NCBI RefSeq assembly: GCF_014204895.1
Contig: NZ_JACHMF010000001.1
Coordinates: 4,092,001-4,156,000, forward strand
Reading direction: 5' to 3'
From: Paractinoplanes abujensis
GTDB taxonomy: Bacteria > Actinomycetota > Actinomycetes > Mycobacteriales > Micromonosporaceae
Length of the DNA: 64,000 nucleotides
Below the pieces are notes generated by a model. It did no database searches and was not told the origin of the DNA. It saw only the letters and a list, made by a program, of their open reading frames with translations. A program made the position numbers and the translations under genes. This document shows, one piece after another, positions 59,770 to 64,000 of this stretch (position 1 is the stretch's first letter; each line of letters begins with the position of its first letter).

Positions 59770-60681
59770 TCACTGGATGTAGAGGTCGTACTGCTGGACC
59801 AGCAGATCGGGGTCCCGCCAGTCCACTCCCAGCTGGATCGCCAGATAGGGCTGTCCGAAGGCGCCGTCGTCGAGTCGGCGGCGCAGGTAGGGCCAGCCCG
59901 CGAACGGCGTCGTCTCCGGGTCGCCGTGCCGGTACTTCCAGTGCCCGCCCGCGCTCCGGCGCATGGTCTCCCCGCCGTACCAGGCGGCGACCTCACGAAA
60001 CGGCAGGTTCGCCGGGTCCCGGAAGGCGTCCGGCCCAGGCAGCACGCGCAGCACCAGCGCACCGAGGGCCACCAGGGACTCCCGCGAGAAGTCCCAGCCG
60101 GCGGCCGTACCGAAACGATCCGCCCAGGCGGGGAACGCGCGTTCCTGTGCGGCGAGCCAGTCCGCCAGGTACGCACTCTCGGACGCCTCGACCGTCGGCG
60201 GGTCGACACCGATGGTGGGCTGCTTGACCGGTTCCCATGACGGCTCGGCGAGCCGCTTCTCCCCTACGACCACATTCCATTCGGTGTACGACCGGGTCAG
60301 CGCCGGCCCACCGCCCCGCGCAGCCGTGAGCGCCAGTTCGAGCGGCGCCACCGCCGGCAGCTTCAAGGCCGGGTCGGCGTGGATCGGCGGCACCCGCCAG
60401 GTCGCCGGTTCGGTCTCCTGGTCCCAGCGCCCGCCGGCGAGTCGCATCAGCAGCTCCCCGGTGTACGCGGCGGCGCCCTCGACGATCCACTCTGCCTCCT
60501 CGTCGGCGTCGATGCTCTCCTGATCGCCGTACCGGCCGTGAAGGTACCGCTCGAGGACACCCAGGGACTCCGCCGAGAAGTCCAGAGACTGCCCCTCATC
60601 CCGGGTGAGGACGTCGTCGAGGTGGTCGAGCCGATCCGACAGCCGGATCAGCCACGCGAATTGCTGGTCAGCGGAGTCCAT
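59770..60681 (-). CDS. Hypothetical protein with an internal duplication
   Basis: 303 residues, acidic, Trp-rich, soluble. The two halves resemble each other: LDFSAESLGVLERYLHGRYG followed by AYTGELLMRLAGGRWDQ, and WDFSRESLVALGALVLRVL followed by AAWYGGETMRRSAGGHWKY. This suggests a duplicated helical domain. ATG 60681; upstream frame is Arg-rich. No family or function recognised. Confidence 0.78.
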   Translation of the reverse strand: MDSADQQFAWLIRLSDRLDHLDDVLTRDEGQSLDFSAESLGVLERYLHGRYGDQESIDADEEAEWIVEGAAAYTGELLMRLAGGRWDQETEPATWRVPPIHADPALKLPAVAPLELALTAARGGGPALTRSYTEWNVVVGEKRLAEPSWEPVKQPTIGVDPPTVEASESAYLADWLAAQERAFPAWADRFGTAAGWDFSRESLVALGALVLRVLPGPDAFRDPANLPFREVAAWYGGETMRRSAGGHWKYRHGDPETTPFAGWPYLRRRLDDGAFGQPYLAIQLGVDWRDPDLLVQQYDLYIQ

Positions 60682-60912
60682 GCCCAGAACGGTAACGAAA
60701 CGCTGTGGCCGTCGGAGCCGGGATCCCGCCGCATCCCCTGATGAGGACGGGCGGTTCGGCTCAGTCCCTGCCGCCAAGCTGATTTGCCCGGGCCGGGCAG
60801 TACGTCGAGTCCTGGTCGCCGTAGTGGGCGAGGTCGTCGGTGATGCCCGACTCCGTGGGCGGTCCTTCCAGCCGGCGCGAGCTACATCCAAGAGGATGAG
60901 GACCGTAGTACC

Positions 60913-61113
60913 TCAGTTCGTAAGTCCATTGGGGGTTGACGGTTCGGGGTGTGGATAAAGCTGGTCGATGATCCGGCTGATGAGGACGTCGCAGACTAGG
61001 TCGAGGGCCTTTTCAGTGGTGCCGCTGACCCAGTATTGGTCCTCATAGCCGTTGTTGCTGGCCCGGTAGGTGGCCAGGTTCCAGCGGTGGGCAGAGCCGC
61101 TGTAACAGCACAT
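60913..61113 (-). CDS. Small hypothetical protein or fragment
   Basis: 66 residues: AHRWNLATYRASNNGYEDQ, YWVSGTTEKALDLVCDVLIS. Lower GC than neighbours. Looks like the C-terminal piece of a larger protein; ATG 61113 is available but without a good ribosome site. Not recognised. Confidence 0.4.
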   Translation of the reverse strand: MCCYSGSAHRWNLATYRASNNGYEDQYWVSGTTEKALDLVCDVLISRIIDQLYPHPEPSTPNGLTN

Positions 61114-61536
61114 CTCTGCGATGCGGCAAATTCGCGGTTTAGTGAATCAGCCTCACCCGCCAGCTCGTGAGGTGTCCACGACGTACGTCGGCGGTGGACG
61201 GCAATAGTCGTGGCGTGTGTGACCGACGACCATGACGGATTGACGGCTCATGCCGTGGTAGTCGTCGGCTATCTGTGGCGCCACCCGCCACCCGCCGGGC
61301 GCACTTTTGGACAAGAGCAGCTGCGTCAGTTAGGGCGGTGCCGGACGGTGTTTGCGCCGTTACACCATACCGGCCGCGCACTCTTGTAGCCACAGGCTCC
61401 TTCATTCCCGGCATGGTATTCACCGCGTCGTTGTCGTACCCCAGAATTCCGGTGCGCAAGTGCGAGCGATGTCGACGGGGAACTCCGGGTGGCAGAGGCC
61501 GCCCGGAGCCCGTCGCTACGTCGCCTTGCGCTGTGG
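61114..61536. other. Gap with nothing recognised
   Basis: 423 bases of lower GC than average near its left end, with no supported ORF, RNA or repeat. Confidence 0.5.
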
Positions 61537-62281
61537 TCAGGCCGCGAGGATGGCGGCGAACCGTTGCTGGGCCAGGTCGAACTGACGCTGGACGTGCGCC
61601 TTCACATCCGGGTTCAAGGGCGTGTCCGGCCAGTCGACGAGTTCCCGCAGGGTTGGCAGGGCGGCGTCGTACTTGCGCGCCGAGCGGGCCACCAGGGCGA
61701 CGGTGGCGTGGATGATGCCGACCCCGTTATCGGTGAAGTCGGAGACCTTGATGACCCGCGCCCACGGCTCGCCGTCAAGGGCGGTCGCGAGGTGGGTGAC
61801 GTAGTGCTCGATCCGGTCGACGCCGTCGGGTCGCTGCGGTGTGGTCACCGCGGCGACCAGCCGCGCCACCCGCGGCGTGTACCGTGCAGCGACCACCGCC
61901 AGGGTCTGCTCGACCCGGGGGCGGGCCGTGCCGGGTGATGCCGGTGATGGCCTGGGACTGGTCTTCCACGGCGTCATGGAGCAGACCGGCAGCCAGCACG
62001 TCCGGGTCGGTGATCCCGTAGTGGCACAGCATCCGCAGGGTCACCCGCAGCACGTGGTTCACGTAGGGCTCCCGCGTGCGACGCTGCTGGGCGTGCAGCA
62101 CACCAGCCGAGCCGGCCGCATCCGCGATCGTGGCGCGAGCCGCCAGCGGCAACTGATCGAGTTCCACGGCGAGACGGCGCCAGAGACCCGCCGTACCGCA
62201 GACCTCCGTGACGGCGTGCAACGGCATCACTCGAAGCTGCGCCGCTGTTACCAGAATCTGGTTCCTGTCGTGTGTGGTCAT
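61537..62281 (-). pseudogene. HD-domain (RelA/SpoT-like hydrolase type) protein with frameshift
   Basis: From ATG 62281 one frame gives EPYVNHVLRVTLRMLCHYGI and AAGLLHDAVEDQSQAITG, the HD motif of (p)ppGpp hydrolase-like domains. At about 61915-61930, in a C/G-rich run, coding moves one frame: RPRVEQTLAVVAARYTPRVA, VIKVSDFTDNGVGIIHATVA and on to the end at 61537. Joined length is about 245 residues. Divergent from the LysR gene. Could be a small alarmone hydrolase or other HD phosphohydrolase; the synthetase domain is absent. Frameshift may be real or an error. Confidence 0.72.
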
Positions 62282-62350
62282 ACCTCCATGATCGCTGCTG
62301 CGGATCTTCACAGGAACTATGAACTGGCTTCTCGGCTATAGGGTTGTTCT

Positions 62351-63271
62351 ATGACCGGGATCCGGGTGTCATCCGATGCGCTGTACGCGTTCGTGGTGTT
62401 CGCCGATCACCTCAATCTGACCCGGGCCGCCGAGGCACTCGCCATCAGCCAGCCCTCGCTGCACTCGAAAATCGCCACGCTTGCGCGGGAACTCGGGATG
62501 CCGCTGTACCAGCGCACCGGCAACCGGCTGAGGTTGACCCCCGGCGGGGAACGGGTCGCGCAGTTCGCCCGCGACCACCAGAACCGGCTTGATCTGTTCC
62601 TCAAAGACTTGCATGGCGTTCCCGCCGACCAGCCCCTGGTGACCGCCGCCGGTCACACCGCCTACCTGTATCTGCTCGGGCCGACTATCCGGCGCATGCT
62701 GGCCGAGCGGCCTGGCAGCATCCGCCCGCTGCACACCAACCGGACGCAGATGCAGGCCGCGGTTCGCACCGGCCGTGCCCAGCTCGGTGTGTTCAGCCTG
62801 CACGTGCTGCCTACCGACTTGGTCGCCACACCGATCGCCGCCTACTCGCAGATGCTGCTCATGCCCAAGAACCACCGCCTGGCGAGACGCAGAACGCTGA
62901 GGCTGCGAGACTTGGCCGGTAGTGACCTGATCGTCCCGCCACCGGCCCGCCCGCACCGGATCAACCTCGAACGTGCCCTCATCGACGCTGACGTGCCGTG
63001 GACCATCGCGGTGGAGGCCGAGGGTCTCCCGATGACCCTGGACTTCGCTGCTCTTGGAGTCGGGCTCGCTGTCGTTGCCGGCTGCGTCACCCCGGCACCG
63101 GGGCTGGTCACCCGTCCTGTGACCGACCTGCCCCGGGTCATTTTCCACGCCATCCACCGTCCCGGCGCCCTCGAGGACCCTCGCGTGGCCGGTCTGCTGA
63201 CGGCTATCCGGGATGGCATCCCGGTCACGGCGAGACCCAAAGCAGGCGGCACAACCCGGAGAGAAACGTAA
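62351..63271 (+). CDS. LysR-family transcriptional regulator
   Basis: 306 residues. Winged helix-turn-helix at residues 8-66 (VFADHLNLTRAAEALAISQP, PLYQRTGNRLRLTPGG) and a C-terminal PBP2-like effector domain (FAALGVGLAVVAGCVTPAPG). ATG 62351. Lies 69 bp from the divergent HD-domain gene, the natural target candidate. Effector unknown. Confidence 0.93.
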   Translation: MTGIRVSSDALYAFVVFADHLNLTRAAEALAISQPSLHSKIATLARELGMPLYQRTGNRLRLTPGGERVAQFARDHQNRLDLFLKDLHGVPADQPLVTAAGHTAYLYLLGPTIRRMLAERPGSIRPLHTNRTQMQAAVRTGRAQLGVFSLHVLPTDLVATPIAAYSQMLLMPKNHRLARRRTLRLRDLAGSDLIVPPPARPHRINLERALIDADVPWTIAVEAEGLPMTLDFAALGVGLAVVAGCVTPAPGLVTRPVTDLPRVIFHAIHRPGALEDPRVAGLLTAIRDGIPVTARPKAGGTTRRET

Positions 63272-63345
63272 ACGAACGGCACTCGATTCATTGCTTCGCC
63301 GCTGCGGGCATCCGCTGGCCGCGCCGCTCCCCTAGCCTGACATCT

Positions 63346-63840
63346 ATGACAAGCAACGATGAGGAGGACCCGGCCGCTGTCGCTCCGCGAGCAGGAATGG
63401 TCATCAGCGTCCGTGTCCGTCAGGATGCCGTTGTTGTTGATCCTGACCGGTTCCTCGCCGCTGCCCGGCGCGCCTGGCTGGCCGATCACCCCGGCGCCGG
63501 CGCGGCGGAGGCAGCCCATGCCGTCAGTGACGCCTATGACGCCGCCGAGGCTCTGATCGGACGCTACGGAAGCTTGGCTTCTGAGCATCCCGACGTCGCC
63601 GCCACCGGCACGGCGCGACCGACCATGCATGGCGGTTTCGGCCTGCTGCCGGGTGACCGGGTAAGCGACCGCCCCGACGGTTTGTCACCGGCAGGCGCTT
63701 TGACCACGTTCGAGCTGGACGTGCCGACGCTGCAGGACTACGGCTGCTTCCTGCCCGAGGATCTTGACGTCCAGATCGGGAACCCAATGAGTGGCACCGA
63801 CACCAGTGAGGGGTCTGCTGCACCGATAGGTGACATCTGA
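63346..63840 (+). CDS. Hypothetical protein next to an IS end
   Basis: 164 residues: VAPRAGMVISVRVRQDAVVV, DPDRFLAAARRAWLADHPGA then AAHAVSDAYDAAEALIGRYG, followed by a less structured tail. Soluble. ATG 63346. The stop at 63838-63840 is 38 bp from the transposase start, so the end may have been changed by the insertion. Not recognised. Confidence 0.6.
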   Translation: MTSNDEEDPAAVAPRAGMVISVRVRQDAVVVDPDRFLAAARRAWLADHPGAGAAEAAHAVSDAYDAAEALIGRYGSLASEHPDVAATGTARPTMHGGFGLLPGDRVSDRPDGLSPAGALTTFELDVPTLQDYGCFLPEDLDVQIGNPMSGTDTSEGSAAPIGDI

Positions 63841-63878
63841 GATGGCTTGCCGTGACGGCAGGCTGGAAGGATGTTGCT

Positions 63879-64000
63879 GTGCCCAAGCCCTACCCTCGTG
63901 AGTTCCGCGACGACGTCGTGCGGGTAGCCCGTGAGCGCGAGCCCGGCGTAACCGTCGAGCAGATCGCCAAGGACTTCGGGGTCCACCCGATGACCTTGTT
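63879..64000 (+). mobile_element. IS3-family transposase OrfA, 5' end (cut by window edge)
   Basis: GTG 63879 with GGAAGG site begins VPKPYPREFRDDVVRVARER and continues VTVEQIAKDFGVHPMTL, the helix-turn-helix N-terminus of IS3-type OrfA. The left terminal repeat is probably in 63835-63875 (TGAGATGGCTTGCCGTGACG) but cannot be fixed without the right end. Confidence 0.85.

Noticed and set aside
1..64000. CRISPR arrays, rRNA operons, complete insertion sequences or prophage
   Set aside because: No regularly spaced repeats, no rRNA sequence and no phage structural genes were seen; only an IS3 start at the right edge and a recombinase remnant.

Overview
This 64 kb window is high-GC DNA, rich in GTG starts and tightly overlapping operons, and comes from a filamentous actinobacterium. 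Micromonosporaceae (Actinoplanes-like) is my best guess, inferred from the GlnR-like regulator, the C-minus ribosomal protein island with an MRF GTPase, and the general gene style. Coding is dense. I found no complete mobile element, no rRNA, no convincing tRNA and no CRISPR array. An IS3-type transposase starts at the right edge, and there are several decayed genes in the last 16 kb.

Layout. 1-3.5 kb: cydA-cydB-cydD (bd oxidase and its ABC exporter, cut by the left edge), minus strand. 3.6-5.8 kb: zinc-starvation island, with rpmB (L28) and an odd rpsN (S14) diverging from an MRF-type GTPase, a 24-codon ORF and rpmE2 (L31) across a Zur-like box. 6-9 kb: large secreted subtilase. 9.6-12.2 kb: a protein made only of four PAS domains, divergent from a GlnR-like regulator. 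12.5-14.7 kb: secreted phytase-like esterase-domain protein. 15.4-19.5 kb: operon of NDH-2, zinc glucose dehydrogenase and GH15 hydrolase. 20-23.7 kb: MarR regulator and a NasC/NarB-like molybdoenzyme with a small partner. 24-27.7 kb: peptide transporter and a PAS hybrid histidine kinase. 27.7-38.1 kb: nitrate respiration block, narK-hemerythrin and narGHJI-cupin-moeA. 38.7-47.6 kb: membrane and stress genes, including a continuous reading frame joining a SigB/F-type sigma factor, a STAS-like domain and an HtrA protease. 47.8-52.3 kb: ANTAR/GAF/PAS and STAS regulators. 52.5-54.2 kb: GH10 xylanase. 54.4-63.8 kb: envelope proteins of unknown role, a recombinase remnant, two frameshifted genes and a LysR regulator.

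How it fits together. The theme is low-oxygen and starvation survival. Good matches to the DosR/DevR box (GGGAC-N4-G[A/G/T]CCC) lie upstream of cydA (one strong plus one weaker site), narG and narK. This predicts a dormancy-type regulon covering the high-affinity oxidase, nitrate respiration, nitrate/nitrite transport, a hemerythrin-like protein, a cupin and MoeA. NDH-2, glucose dehydrogenase and GH15 could feed electrons from stored or external glucosides into the same quinone pool. The sigma factor, three STAS-like domains without the usual phospho-serine, the ANTAR/GAF protein and the PAS proteins suggest additional stress signalling. Regulatory statements rest on motif reading by eye and are predictions.
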